Below, piece by piece: positions 45,004 to 55,277 of a stretch of 64,000 nucleotides of DNA (position 1 is its first letter; each line of letters begins with the position of its first letter). The DNA lies in NCBI RefSeq assembly GCF_002858765.1, contig NZ_PJRP01000009.1:218974-282973 (forward strand). Direction: 5' to 3'. Position numbers and translations under genes: made by a program. The notes below the pieces were generated by a model. It saw nothing but the letters and a program-made list of their open reading frames with translations. It did not search any database and was not told the origin of the DNA. This DNA comes from Cupriavidus pauculus. Lineage in GTDB: Bacteria > Pseudomonadota > Gammaproteobacteria > Burkholderiales > Burkholderiaceae.

Positions 45004-45770
45004 CAGTCCTCTCCCAGGTAGGCCTTGATCACGCGCGGGTCGTTGCGCACCTCGTCAGGCTTGCCGATCATGATCGGCTTGCCGTGTTCCATCACCAGGA
45101 TGCGGTCCGACACACCCATCACCAGGCTCATGTCGTGCTCGATCAGCAGCACCGAGATGTTGAATTCACGGCGCAGCTTGTCGATCAGTTGCTGCAGCTC
45201 GATCTTTTCCTGCGGGTTCAGGCCCGCCGCCGGTTCGTCCAGCATCAGCAGGCGCGGCTTGGTGATCATGCAACGCGCAATCTCCAGCCGGCGCTGGTGG
45301 CCGTACGACAGCGTGCCCGCCTCGCGGTTGGCCACGCTGGTCAGGCCCATGCGCTCCAGCCATTCGGCAGCACGCTCCAGCGCCTCGCGCTCGGCGCGAC
45401 GGAATGCCGGCGTGGCCAGCAGGCCGCGCAGCAGCCCGGCCTTCACCTGCCGGTGCTGTGCAACCATCAGGTTTTCCACGACGGTCAGCTGCTTGAACAG
45501 GCGGATGTTCTGGAACGTGCGCACCAGCCCGTGGCGCGCCACCACGTGGCTGGGCTTGCGCGCGATGGAATGGCCGTCCAGCGTCACCTCTCCCGCGGTG
45601 GGCTTGTAGAAGCCGCCCACGCAGTTGAACACGGTGGTCTTGCCGGCGCCGTTCGGGCCGATGATGGCAAACACCTCGTCGCGACGCACCTCGAACTCGA
45701 TGCCGTCCACGGCCAGCAGACCGCCGAAGCGCATCTGCAGGCCCGATACTTTCAGCATTTCAGTGCTCAT
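45003..45770 (-). CDS. livG: Branched-chain amino acid ABC transporter ATPase LivG
   Basis: 255 residues. Walker A is GPNGAGKTT, the signature [13 protein letters not shown] (the LSYG variant is normal for LivG), and Walker [14 protein letters not shown]. The C-terminus [20 protein letters not shown] matches the family. It overlaps livM by four bases (ATGA) and livF by one base, showing tight coupling in the livHMGF operon. Confidence 0.95.
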
Positions 45771-47041
45771 CGCGGCAGCTCCACATGGGGACGGCTAGCA
45801 GGCAGCAGGCCCTGCGGACGCCACATCATCATCAACACCATCACCAGACCGAAGATCAGCATGCGGTATTCGGCAAAGTCGCGCGCCACTTCCGGCAGGA
45901 TCGTCAGCAGGATCGCGGCCAGGATCACGCCCAGTTGCGAACCCATGCCGCCCAGCACCACCACGGCCAGGATCAGCGCCGACTCGATGAACGTGAACGA
46001 TTCCGGATTGACCAGGCCCTGGCGCGCGGCGAAGAATGCGCCGGCCAGGCCGGCGAACGACGCGCCCAGCGTGAAGGCCGACAGCTTGATGCGCGTGGGG
46101 TTCAGGCCCAGCGAGCGGCAGGCGATCTCGTCCTCGCGCAGCGCTTCCCACGCACGCCCCATCGGCATGCGGATCAGGCGGCTCGTGACGAACAGCGTGA
46201 AGCCCACCAGCAGCAACGCCAGCAGGTACAGCCAGATCACCATGTGCTGGCCGGCATACGGAATGCCGATCAGGTCATGGAACGTCTGCGCCCCTTCCAC
46301 GCTGGCACTGCGTGCCATTTCGATGCCGAACACGGTCGGCTTCGGAATGCCCGACACGCCGTCCGGACCACCGGTCAGGCTGGTCAGGTTGTTCAGCAGC
46401 AGGCGGATGATTTCACCAAAGCCCAGCGTCACGATGGCCAGGTAGTCGCCGCGCAGCCGCAGCACCGGAAAGCCCAGGACGAAGCCGAACGTGGCCGCCA
46501 GGCCGGCCGACAGCGGCAGGCATTCCCAGAACGTCAGGCCGAAATACTGGTTCAGCAGCGCATAGGTATAGCCACCCACGGCGTAGAAGCCCACGTAGCC
46601 CAGGTCGAGCAGGCCGGCGTAGCCCACCACGATATTGAGGCCCAGGCCCAGGATCACGTAGATCAGCGCCAGCGTGGCCACGTCCACCGCGCCGCGCGAG
46701 CCGAAGAACGGGAACACCACGCCCACCGCCAGCAGCACCCAGATGGCCGACCGCTGCTGCTTCGCCCCCATCGCGGGCACCGACGGCAGCTTGACGGCGC
46801 TGCGCGCGCGCAGCAGGAACGGCTTGCACAGCTGGAACAGGAAGACCAGCCCCACGGCGATCCACACCGGACGCCAGTGCGGCTCCAGCACCACCTTGTA
46901 GCCGTCGAGCTTGAGTTGCAGGCCCAGAATCGGAATGGTCAGAATGGCCGTCAGTACGGCGGCGGTCACGGCATTCTTCAGCGTGTCCGAGACCGACGTT
47001 TGCGGGACGGACGTCCGCGAAATCGAAGTCGCTTGTGTCAT
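45767..47041 (-). CDS. livM: Branched-chain amino acid ABC transporter permease LivM
   Basis: 424 residues. An N-terminal extension with two helices (about 35-90) is common in beta- and gammaproteobacterial LivM (DUF3382 type). The permease core has [36 protein letters not shown], shown by its GLLDLGY signature, and [20 protein letters not shown] near the C-terminus. It forms the membrane channel with LivH. livH is 12 bases upstream and livG overlaps its end by four bases. Confidence 0.94.
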   Translation of the reverse strand: MTQATSISRTSVPQTSVSDTLKNAVTAAVLTAILTIPILGLQLKLDGYKVVLEPHWRPVWIAVGLVFLFQLCKPFLLRARSAVKLPSVPAMGAKQQRSAIWVLLAVGVVFPFFGSRGAVDVATLALIYVILGLGLNIVVGYAGLLDLGYVGFYAVGGYTYALLNQYFGLTFWECLPLSAGLAATFGFVLGFPVLRLRGDYLAIVTLGFGEIIRLLLNNLTSLTGGPDGVSGIPKPTVFGIEMARSASVEGAQTFHDLIGIPYAGQHMVIWLYLLALLLVGFTLFVTSRLIRMPMGRAWEALREDEIACRSLGLNPTRIKLSAFTLGASFAGLAGAFFAARQGLVNPESFTFIESALILAVVVLGGMGSQLGVILAAILLTILPEVARDFAEYRMLIFGLVMVLMMMWRPQGLLPASRPHVELPR

Positions 47042-47053
47042 GTCGCCCTCCCC

Positions 47054-47980
<927 letters not shown>

Positions 47981-48061
47981 GCGGGGGACCTTGTGGATCG
48001 GATGAGTCCGATGCGCGATGCCGACCGCCCTTATGTGGCGGCTAACCGACATCGAACCGAT

Positions 48062-48100
48062 ACCAAAACGCCCCGCAGGCCGGTTGGCCGCGGGGCGTTT
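48062..48100 (-). terminator. Terminator-like hairpin between livK and livH
   Basis: On the minus strand AAACGCCCCGC (48100-48090) pairs with GCGGGGCGTTT (48076-48066) with an inner GGCC/GGCC stem, followed by TTGG. This is a usual way to make more binding protein than permease. Confidence 0.8.
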
Positions 48101-48119
48101 CGCCAGGATGGCGCCGGGT

Positions 48120-49247
48120 TTAGTTTGCGGCGGTCTTCGTGGCGTCCTTGTGCCACGTGTAGACGACGAACTTGAACGACTTCAAGTCGCCCTTGGCGTC
48201 GTATTCGACCTTGCCGATCGGCGTGGTGAACGCGTTCTTGTGCATGTAAGCGGCCACCTTGGTCGGATCGGTGCTCTTGGCACCGGCGATGGCGTCGCCG
48301 ATGATCTTGACGGCTGCGTAGGCAGGCATCTGGAACGGACCGTTGGCATCACGCTTCTTGTCGGCAAAGGCCTTCACCAGCGCGGCGTTGGCCGGGTCGG
48401 CCGAGAAGTCGGCCGGCAGCGTCACGAGCATGCCTTCCGAAGCCGGGCCGGCAATCGCCGTCACGTCCTTGTTGCCCACGCCTTCGGGGCCCATGAACGT
48501 GGCCTTCACGCCCTGCTCGCGCGCCTGGCGCAGCAGCAGGCCCATTTCCGGGTGGTAGCCGCCGAAGTACACGAAGTCCACGCCCTGCGACTTCAGCTTG
48601 GTGATCACGGCCGAGTAGTCGGAATCGCCGGCGTTGATGCCTTCAAACACCGCCACGGGGATCTTGGCTGCTTCTAGGTCCTTCTTCACCGAGGTGGCGA
48701 TGCCCTGGCCGTACGACTGCTTGTCGTGCAGCACGGCAACCTTCTTCGGCTTGACCTTGTTGATGATGTACTGGGCGGCGGCCGGGCCTTGCTGGTCGTC
48801 GCGGCCGATCGTGCGGAAGATGAAATTGCGCTTCTTCGTCTCGGTCAGCTGCGGCGCGGTGGCCGACGGCGTAACCATCACGATGCCTTCGTTTTCGTAG
48901 ATGTCCGAGGCCGGAATCGTCGAACCCGAGCACACGTGACCGATCACGTAGTGGATACCCTGGCTGACGATCTTGTTGGCCACGGCCACGGCCTGCTTCG
49001 GTTCGCAGGCATCATCCATCAGCACGGCCTCGAACTTGTTGCCGTTGGCACCACCCGCCGCATTGATCTGTTCGATCGCGGTCAGGGCACCGGCCTTGAC
49101 CATGTCGCCGTACTGGGCAACCGAGCCGCTCATGGGGCCGGCAATGGCGATCTTGACGGTTTCGGCGTTGGCCGAGGTGAAGGCAGCGAGACCGGCAGTG
49201 GCAAGCACGGCGGCCATGGCAGTGGACGTGAGACGGGACAGCGTCAT
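48120..49247 (-). CDS. livK: Branched-chain amino acid ABC transporter substrate-binding protein
   Basis: 375 residues from MTLSRLTSTAM, preceded by a GAGGAG site. The signal peptide ends near TSANAETV. The periplasmic type I binding fold shows VKIAIAGPMSGSVAQYGDMV, EAVLMDDACEPKQAVAVANK, YVIGHVCSGSTIPASDIYEN, HDKQSYGQGIATSVKKDL and VYFGGYHPEMGLLLRQAREQG. The two cysteines in DDACEP and GHVCSG form the disulfide usual for LivJ/LivK. It delivers Leu/Ile/Val to LivHMGF. A terminator follows. The upstream frame extension to 49526 is not conserved in style. Confidence 0.95.
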   Translation of the reverse strand: MTLSRLTSTAMAAVLATAGLAAFTSANAETVKIAIAGPMSGSVAQYGDMVKAGALTAIEQINAAGGANGNKFEAVLMDDACEPKQAVAVANKIVSQGIHYVIGHVCSGSTIPASDIYENEGIVMVTPSATAPQLTETKKRNFIFRTIGRDDQQGPAAAQYIINKVKPKKVAVLHDKQSYGQGIATSVKKDLEAAKIPVAVFEGINAGDSDYSAVITKLKSQGVDFVYFGGYHPEMGLLLRQAREQGVKATFMGPEGVGNKDVTAIAGPASEGMLVTLPADFSADPANAALVKAFADKKRDANGPFQMPAYAAVKIIGDAIAGAKSTDPTKVAAYMHKNAFTTPIGKVEYDAKGDLKSFKFVVYTWHKDATKTAAN

Positions 49248-49834
49248 CAGGAGCTCCTCGATTATGTATGGGTCATTCCGGGCAGAGTCGGCATGACTGG
49301 CGCAATCGAACAACACCCGCGAGGAAGAAGCGCCGCCTGACGTGGCGAACGTACGGCCCATAAGCGGAAACCGGGCCTGCGATGAAGACAATGAAGCGAA
49401 TGCGGGGCCCGGCATGTGTCGGCGCACGCACATCTCAGGGATGTCGCGGACGCCGTAAGTTCGGAAAGACAACGTTGATGCGTTCTCTATTGCGCAAGCG
49501 CTTCGCCTGCCCCGCTTCTCCAACACGGCTGGCCGGAAGGGTGGCCCGGCTGCCGGTCGGCAAAGCAGCCCGCATTATAGGGGGAAAGTTGCACCCTGAT
49601 GAAGTGATGTTGTTCGGGTTTGGGGAAAATCTGACAACTAATGCAGCCCGTTGCAACCATGCCAAGGCAGGAATCGTCGTCAAAATCGTGTTTCACAACA
49701 ATTGTGCATAGCCACATTTGTGGCGTATGCCATGCTTTGCGCCACCTTGCGCAACCGCCCCTGTACCTGAATCGCATGGGGCAAAAAAAACGCCCCGGCA
49801 GGCCGGGGCGTTTTCATGCAGCACGGGACGCGGC
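49248..49834 (-). other. livK promoter region and gltA 3' spacer
   Basis: 587 bases with no convincing gene. A perfect minus-strand TATAAT (ATTATA at 49574-49579 on the plus strand) is the best livK promoter candidate, with only a weak -35 (TCATCA, 17-base spacer). It implies a leader of about 320 nt. The right end holds the gltA terminator. Reading frames across the leader show no run of Leu, Ile or Val codons. Confidence 0.4.
49783..49814 (-). terminator. Terminator of gltA
   Basis: CGCCCCGG (49791-49798) and CCGGGGCG (49803-49810) make a perfect 8-bp stem with a 4-base loop; on the minus strand it is followed by eight T. It is 20 bases after the gltA stop. Confidence 0.92.
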
Positions 49835-51136
49835 TTAGCGCTTGGCCATGTCCGGCACGGTGCGGGCGGCGTTGCCGTTGAACAGCTGACGCGGACGGCC
49901 GATCTTGTATTCCGGATCGGTGATCATCTCTTCCCACTGCGAAATCCAGCCCGGCGTACGTGCCAGGGCGAAGATGCAGGTGAACAGCGAGGTCGGGATG
50001 CCCAGCGCGCGCTGCACGATACCCGAGTAGAAGTCCACGTTCGGGTACAGCTTGCGGCTCACGAAGTATTCGTCTTCCAGCGCGATCTTTTCCAGTTCCA
50101 TGGCCAGCTTGAACAGCGGGTCGTTGTGCAGGCCCAGTTCGTTCAGCACTTCATGGCAGGTTTCGCGCATCAGCTTGGCGCGCGGATCGTAGTTCTTGTA
50201 CACGCGGTGGCCAAAGCCCATCAGGCGCACGCCCGAGTTCTTGTCCTTGACCTGCTTGATGAACTCGCCGATGTGGTCGACGCTGCCGATTTCTTCCAGC
50301 ATCTTCAGCGCGGCTTCGTTCGCGCCGCCGTGGGCCGGACCCCACAGGCAGGCCACGCCGGCGGCGATGGCTGCGAACGGGTTCGTGCCCGACGAACCGG
50401 CCAGGCGCACGGTCGACGTCGACGCGTTCTGCTCGTGGTCGGCGTGCAGGATGAAGATACGGTCCAGCGCGCGTTCCAGCACCGGGTTCACGGTGTACGG
50501 TGCGCACGGCGTACCGAACATCATGCGCATGAAGTTGCCCGAATAGGACAGGTCGTTCTGCGGATAGACGTACGGCTGGCCGATGTTGTACTTGTACGCC
50601 ATGGCGACCAGGGTCGGCATCTTGGCGATCAGGCGGATGGCCGAGATCTCGCGCTGGTGCGGATCATCGATGTCCATCGCGTCGTGGTAGAACGCGCTCA
50701 TCGCACCCACCAGGCCCGTCAGCACGGCCATCGGGTGTGCGTCGCGGCGGAAGCCGCGCAGGAAGAATTGCAGTTGCTCGTGAACCATCGTGTGGTTCAT
50801 CACCGAGTTCACGAACTCTTCCTTCTGCTTGGCGTTGGGCAGCTCGCCCTTCAGCAGCAGGTAGCAGGTTTCGAGGTGATCGCACTTCTCGGCGAGTTGC
50901 TCGATCGGGTAGCCGCGGTACAGCAGCTCGCCCTTGTCACCATCGATGTAGGTGATCTTCGAGTTGCACGAAGCGGTCGACATGAACCCCGGGTCATAGG
51001 TGAACTTGCCGGTTTGACCGTACAGCTTGCGAATGTCGATCACATCCGGGCCAACGGTGCCCTTGTAGATCGGCAGCTCAACGCTGGGGGAACCATCGGA
51101 AAACGATAGCGTGGCTTTCACATCGGACGGCGTCAT
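49835..51136 (-). CDS. gltA: Citrate synthase
   Basis: 433 residues, the large (type II, hexameric) Gram-negative form. Condenses acetyl-CoA with oxaloacetate. N-terminal beta-rich domain: [19 protein letters not shown]. Active-site segments are [21 protein letters not shown] (substrate His), [19 protein letters not shown] (catalytic His), and [18 protein letters not shown], with the catalytic Asp further on in the [10 protein letters not shown] block. It follows sdhE by 42 bases, so it is probably the end of the sdhCDAB-sdhE-gltA operon. Confidence 0.97.
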   Translation of the reverse strand: MTPSDVKATLSFSDGSPSVELPIYKGTVGPDVIDIRKLYGQTGKFTYDPGFMSTASCNSKITYIDGDKGELLYRGYPIEQLAEKCDHLETCYLLLKGELPNAKQKEEFVNSVMNHTMVHEQLQFFLRGFRRDAHPMAVLTGLVGAMSAFYHDAMDIDDPHQREISAIRLIAKMPTLVAMAYKYNIGQPYVYPQNDLSYSGNFMRMMFGTPCAPYTVNPVLERALDRIFILHADHEQNASTSTVRLAGSSGTNPFAAIAAGVACLWGPAHGGANEAALKMLEEIGSVDHIGEFIKQVKDKNSGVRLMGFGHRVYKNYDPRAKLMRETCHEVLNELGLHNDPLFKLAMELEKIALEDEYFVSRKLYPNVDFYSGIVQRALGIPTSLFTCIFALARTPGWISQWEEMITDPEYKIGRPRQLFNGNAARTVPDMAKR

Positions 51137-51178
51137 GTCGGTTCCTTCAAATACTGTGAATAATAGTGTTGACCAAAC

Positions 51179-51460
51179 TCAGACCGAACGCAGCAGGCTG
51201 AGTACCCGTTGCATCGGGGGCGTGTCGAGCTCACCGTCAAGCTCCTTGCGGACAAGCAGCAGGTCCATCAACTCGTTGTCGCTGAGCTCGAACAGCTCGC
51301 CCAGCGATGCCACGTCCTCATCGGACAGGCTCTCCTCGTAACGGTTGAAGAAACGTTCGACGATGATGTCGTTCTCCAGGAGGCCGCGGCGGGCGCGCCA
51401 ACGAAGACGGGCACGTTTGTGCGGGTCGGCCTGATGGGAGAAAGTGGTGGAATGACTCAT
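51179..51460 (-). CDS. sdhE: FAD assembly factor SdhE
   Basis: 93 residues from MSHSTTFSHQADPHKR. Helps attach FAD covalently to SdhA. The conserved RGxxE motif is visible in WRARRGLLENDIIVERFF, followed by the acidic helical region LGELFELSDNELMDLLL. A longer frame begins 45 bases upstream but lacks support. It lies between sdhB and gltA, the usual neighbours in betaproteobacteria, with a 141-base gap to sdhB. Confidence 0.93.
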   Translation of the reverse strand: MSHSTTFSHQADPHKRARLRWRARRGLLENDIIVERFFNRYEESLSDEDVASLGELFELSDNELMDLLLVRKELDGELDTPPMQRVLSLLRSV

Positions 51461-51601
51461 GGTCAGCCTTCTTTGACCGGCGCCCAGCCCGATTTGATAC
51501 CGCATCGGGCTGACGCGCCGCTTACATCAACTTGCATCACTGCAGACTGCCTGTCTGCACCGCGAACGGCGGGGGCGCAGAAGGCAGTTTATACCGGGCA
51601 A

Positions 51602-52303
51602 TTAAACAGCGCGGCGAACCATCAGTTCCTTGATCTTGCCAATCGCCTTCGTCGGATTGAGGCCCTTCGGGCACACGTCGACGCAGTTCATGATGCTATG
51701 GCAACGGAACAGTCGGTACGGGTCGTTCAGGTTGTCCAGACGCTCGCTGGTGGCCTGGTCGCGGCTGTCCGCGATGAAGCGGTAGGCTTGCAGCAGGCCG
51801 GCCGGGCCAACGAACTTGTCCGGGTTCCACCAGAACGACGGGCACGACGTGGAGCAGCTGGCGCAGAGAATGCACTCGTACAGGCCGTCCAGCTCGTCAC
51901 GCTCCTGCGGCGACTGCAGACGCTCCTTCTCGGGCGGCGGCTCGTCGTTGATCAGGAACGGCTTGATCGAGTTGTACTGCTTGAAGAAGTTCGTCATGTC
52001 GACGATCAGGTCGCGCACCACCGGCAGACCGGGCAGCGGACGCAGCACGATGCGGTCCGGCAGCTCGCGCATGTTCGTCAGGCAGGCCAGGCCGTTCTTG
52101 CCGTTGATGTTCATCGCGTCCGAGCCGCACACGCCTTCACGGCACGAGCGACGGAACGAGATGGTTTCGTCCAGCTTCTTCAGCTTGACCAGTGCGTCCA
52201 GCAGCATGCGCTCGTGACCGTCGAGTTCAACCTCGTAGGTCTGCATGCGGGGTGCGGCGTCCTTGTCCGGATCGTAGCGGTAGACTTCGAAAATACGCTT
52301 CAT
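51602..52303 (-). CDS. sdhB: Succinate dehydrogenase iron-sulfur subunit
   Basis: 233 residues. The [2Fe-2S] site is CREGVCGSDAMNINGKNGLAC (about 55-75), shown by its CxxxxCxxC spacing. The [4Fe-4S] site is CILCASCSTSCP and the [3Fe-4S] site is CHSIMNCVDVCPKGL. It passes electrons from the SdhA flavin to ubiquinone at SdhC/SdhD. Trp in SFWWNP near the middle cluster is part of the quinone site. It follows sdhA by 33 bases. Confidence 0.97.
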   Translation of the reverse strand: MKRIFEVYRYDPDKDAAPRMQTYEVELDGHERMLLDALVKLKKLDETISFRRSCREGVCGSDAMNINGKNGLACLTNMRELPDRIVLRPLPGLPVVRDLIVDMTNFFKQYNSIKPFLINDEPPPEKERLQSPQERDELDGLYECILCASCSTSCPSFWWNPDKFVGPAGLLQAYRFIADSRDQATSERLDNLNDPYRLFRCHSIMNCVDVCPKGLNPTKAIGKIKELMVRRAV

Positions 52304-52336
52304 TTCTGTGGGTCCTGTTTTCTCTACGAGGCGGGA

Positions 52337-54115
52337 TCAGAAGGTACGGGCCTTCGGCGGAACCGATTCCACCGTCAGCGGCTGCATCTTCACCGGCTTG
52401 TAGTCGAGACGGTTGCCTTCGCTGTAGAACAGCGAGTGCTTGAGCCAGTTGTCGTCGTCGCGGTTCGGGAAGTCGCTGTGGGCGTGGGCGCCACGCGATT
52501 CCTTGCGGGCCGCGGCCGAGATCATCGTGGCCTTGGCCACTTCCACCAGGTTGGCCACTTCCAGGGCTTCCACCAGTGCGGTGTTGAAGACCTTGGACTT
52601 GTCCTTCAGGTGGATGCTGTTGGCACGCTCAGCCACTTCGAGGATGCGCTCCACGCCTTCGTCCATCAGCTTCTGCGTACGGAACACGCCGGCATGCGAC
52701 TGCATGTTGCGGCGGATGTCGTTGGCCACGTCCTGGGTGTATTCGCCCGAGGTCGTTGCCTGCAGCTTGGCCAGACGGGCCATGGCGCGGTCGGCGGCGT
52801 CGGCCGGCAGCGGCTTGTGTTCCTTCTGCTTGCTGGCGTTGGCAGCGATGTGGTTGCCGGCGGCACGGCCGAACACCACCAGATCCAGCAGCGAGTTGGT
52901 ACCCAGGCGGTTGGCGCCGTGCACCGACACGCAAGAGCACTCACCGATCGCGTAGAAGCCATTGACCACTTCGTTCGGGTTGCCGTTCTTCGGCACCACG
53001 ACCTGACCGTGGAAGTTCGTCGGAATGCCACCCATCTGGTAGTGGATGGTCGGCACGACCGGGATCGGTTCCTTGATCGCGTCGACGTTGGCGAACTTCA
53101 TGCCAATTTCGCGGATCGACGGCAGGCGCTTCATGATGGTCTCGGCACCGACGTGAGTCAGGTCGAGCAGCACGTAGTCGCCGTTCGGGCCGCAACCACG
53201 GCCTTCCTTGATTTCCTGGTCCATCGAGCGCGACACGAAGTCACGCGGCGCCAGATCCTTCAGCGTCGGGGCATAGCGCTCCATGAAGCGCTCGCCATCC
53301 TTGTTACGCAGGATGCCGCCCTCGCCACGCACGCCTTCCGTGATCAGCACGCCCGCGCCGGCCACGCCGGTCGGGTGGAACTGCCAGAACTCCATGTCTT
53401 CCAGCGGGATGCCGGCACGCGCCGCCATGCCCAGACCATCACCGGTGTTGATGAAGGCGTTGGTGGAAGCCGCGTAGATCCGGCCGGCACCGCCGGTCGC
53501 GAACAGCGTGGTCTTGGCTTCGAGGATATAGACTTCGCCGGTTTCCATTTCCAGCGCGGTCACGCCCAGCACGTCGCCTTCTTCGTCGCGAATCAGGTCG
53601 AGTGCCATCCACTCGACGAAGAAATGCGTCTTGGCGCGCACATTGCGCTGGTACAGCGTGTGCAGCAGCGCGTGGCCGGTACGGTCAGCGGCGGCGCAAG
53701 CACGTTGCACCGGCTTTTCGCCGTAGTTGGCGGTGTGGCCACCGAACGGACGCTGGTAGATCGTGCCATCGGCGTTACGGTCGAACGGCATGCCGAAGTG
53801 TTCGAGCTCGTACACGACCTTCGGGGCTTCACGGCACATGAACTCGATGGCGTCCTGGTCACCCAGCCAGTCCGAGCCCTTGATGGTGTCGTAGAAGTGG
53901 TAGTGCCAGTTGTCCTCGCTCATGTTGCCAAGCGAGGCACCGATACCGCCCTGCGCCGCCACGGTGTGCGAGCGGGTCGGGAAAACCTTCGACAGCACGG
54001 CCACGCTCAGGCCGGCTTCCGCGAGCTGGAGGGATGCGCGCATCCCGGCGCCGCCCGCCCCGACGATGACCACGTCAAATTTGCGACGCGGCAATCCAGT
54101 CTTGACTGCGACCAT
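52337..54115 (-). CDS. sdhA: Succinate dehydrogenase flavoprotein subunit
   Basis: 592 residues. Oxidises succinate to fumarate. FAD-binding start: FDVVIVGAGGAGMRASLQLAE. The flavinylated His is in RSHTVAAQGGIGASLG. Catalytic segments are TEGVRGEGGILRNKDGERFMERY and, near the C-terminus, RKESRGAHAHSDFPNRDDDNW with the catalytic Arg and His. It begins three bases after the sdhD stop and needs SdhE, encoded downstream. Confidence 0.97.
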   Translation of the reverse strand: MVAVKTGLPRRKFDVVIVGAGGAGMRASLQLAEAGLSVAVLSKVFPTRSHTVAAQGGIGASLGNMSEDNWHYHFYDTIKGSDWLGDQDAIEFMCREAPKVVYELEHFGMPFDRNADGTIYQRPFGGHTANYGEKPVQRACAAADRTGHALLHTLYQRNVRAKTHFFVEWMALDLIRDEEGDVLGVTALEMETGEVYILEAKTTLFATGGAGRIYAASTNAFINTGDGLGMAARAGIPLEDMEFWQFHPTGVAGAGVLITEGVRGEGGILRNKDGERFMERYAPTLKDLAPRDFVSRSMDQEIKEGRGCGPNGDYVLLDLTHVGAETIMKRLPSIREIGMKFANVDAIKEPIPVVPTIHYQMGGIPTNFHGQVVVPKNGNPNEVVNGFYAIGECSCVSVHGANRLGTNSLLDLVVFGRAAGNHIAANASKQKEHKPLPADAADRAMARLAKLQATTSGEYTQDVANDIRRNMQSHAGVFRTQKLMDEGVERILEVAERANSIHLKDKSKVFNTALVEALEVANLVEVAKATMISAAARKESRGAHAHSDFPNRDDDNWLKHSLFYSEGNRLDYKPVKMQPLTVESVPPKARTF

Positions 54116-54118
54116 TTA

Positions 54119-54484
54119 TTACACCCTCCAGAGAATCTGAGCAGCGTAGCCCGCACAACCGACGAGCCACAGAATCGTAAGAACTTGCAGCACGAGGCGC
54201 ACGGCCATCGGCTTCACATAGTCCATCCAGATGTCACGAATGCCGATCCAGGCATGGAACAGCAGCGACAGGATGGTCAGGAACGTCAGGAGCTTCATCC
54301 ATTGGTTGGCGAAGAGACCCGACCAGCCTTCGTAAGAAGGATTGCCGAAGGCGAGATACACCACGGCGAGCACCACGGTGAACACCACCATGATGACTGC
54401 GGTAACGCGTTGCGCGAGCCAGTCTTTCAGACCGTAGTGCGCACCGACGACAAGACGCTTGGGACCGATATTGTTATTTGCCAC
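54119..54484 (-). CDS. sdhD: Succinate dehydrogenase membrane anchor subunit SdhD
   Basis: 121 residues with three membrane helices: VTAVIMVVFTVVLAVVYLAF, LTFLTILSLLFHAWIGI and LVLQVLTILWLVGCAGYAA. The heme/quinone-region His is in LFHAWIGIRDIWMDYV. It anchors SdhAB with SdhC. It lies between sdhC (10 bases upstream) and sdhA (3 bases downstream). Confidence 0.94.
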   Translation of the reverse strand: MANNNIGPKRLVVGAHYGLKDWLAQRVTAVIMVVFTVVLAVVYLAFGNPSYEGWSGLFANQWMKLLTFLTILSLLFHAWIGIRDIWMDYVKPMAVRLVLQVLTILWLVGCAGYAAQILWRV

Positions 54485-54494
54485 GTGACTCTCC

Positions 54495-54905
54495 TCAGAA
54501 CAGGCCGAAAAGCTTCAGCCCGAAAACCAGGGTGAGCAGCAGGCTGACGACCAGCACAGCCTTGGCCGACGTGGCCGAGGCGGGCTTCGAGACGCCGACG
54601 TGAACGTCCAGCAGCAGGAAGCGGATACCGGCGCAGAAGTGATGCAGGTAACCCCAGATCAGCGCCAGGATCACCAGTTTGACGAAGCCGTTGGACAGCA
54701 GGGCCGAGAACTTGGCGAAGCTCAGTTCGGAGGTGACGCTCTGCTCGAACAGGTACAGAACGAAAGGGAGGAGGAGGAACATCATGGCACCGCTTACGCG
54801 ATGCAGGATGGATACCTTGCCGGCCCAGGGCAACCGGTAGCGCGAGATTTGCGCGATACCGATGTTCCGGAACTCCGGCCTGGCTTGTTTGGCGGCTTCA
54901 GCCAT
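54495..54905 (-). CDS. sdhC: Succinate dehydrogenase cytochrome b556 subunit SdhC
   Basis: 136 residues from MAEAAKQARPEFRN; an ATG four codons upstream is also open. Three helices: GAMMFLLLPFVLYLFEQ, FVKLVILALIWGYLHHFCAG and VLVVSLLLTLVFGLKLFG. The family signature is ILHRVSGAMMF and the heme His lies in YLHHFCAGIRFLLLD. It is the first gene of the sdhCDAB operon. A 372-base region with a large inverted repeat separates it from the gntR gene upstream. Confidence 0.94.
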   Translation of the reverse strand: MAEAAKQARPEFRNIGIAQISRYRLPWAGKVSILHRVSGAMMFLLLPFVLYLFEQSVTSELSFAKFSALLSNGFVKLVILALIWGYLHHFCAGIRFLLLDVHVGVSKPASATSAKAVLVVSLLLTLVFGLKLFGLF

Positions 54906-55277
54906 GCGAGACCCCATTTGCGATGAAAAGAAAACTGCAAAAGAACGACACTGCCATTACCCCCGATTGCATTGGCGCCGCACAGCGGTTACCGTGAATG
55001 CACCAGATTGCATCAAGCGTGTGGGTCCGCTGGATGCAAATGGATGCAGGGGAGCAAATCGACGTGATTTTAGCGCCTTTGTTGCGCGCCGCACCAATAA
55101 TTTTCGACTATCACGCACCAGCGCGGCGTGCCCGACAATCGCACGCGACAATGCGCGCACCACTCCAGACACGAATTGTCCGACCATTGCATTCACGAAT
55201 GACAATGGTCGGCGCATGTCCCATATACGCATGACAATAGTCAGCGTAGTGGACAGACTTTCCATGGTCATGACACT
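54906..55277 (-). promoter_or_regulatory. sdhC upstream control region
   Basis: 372 bases without a gene. A nearly perfect 33-bp inverted repeat spans 55180-55212: CCGACCATTG/CAATGGTCGG arms with an inner CATTC/GAATG. Five copies of GACAAT or ATTGTC occur between about 55133 and 55242, and several TTGCAT/ATGCAA motifs lie closer to sdhC (54965-55050). A weak promoter, TTGGTG-19-TAAAAT on the minus strand (55097-55092 and 55072-55067), would give a leader of about 155 nt. Confidence 0.5.
55180..55212. repeat. 33-bp near-perfect inverted repeat upstream of sdhC
   Basis: Arms CCGACCATTG (55180-55189) and CAATGGTCGG (55203-55212) with nested CATTC (55090+100, i.e. 55190-55194) and GAATG (55197-55201), and a single unpaired A at 55202. 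No T run follows on either strand, so an operator or RNA structure is more likely than a terminator. Confidence 0.7.

Noticed and set aside
51209..54535. 1108-codon open frame antisense to sdhE-sdhB-sdhA-sdhD
   Set aside because: It covers several well-supported genes on the opposite strand, and the His/Arg/Val-rich product has no recognisable fold.
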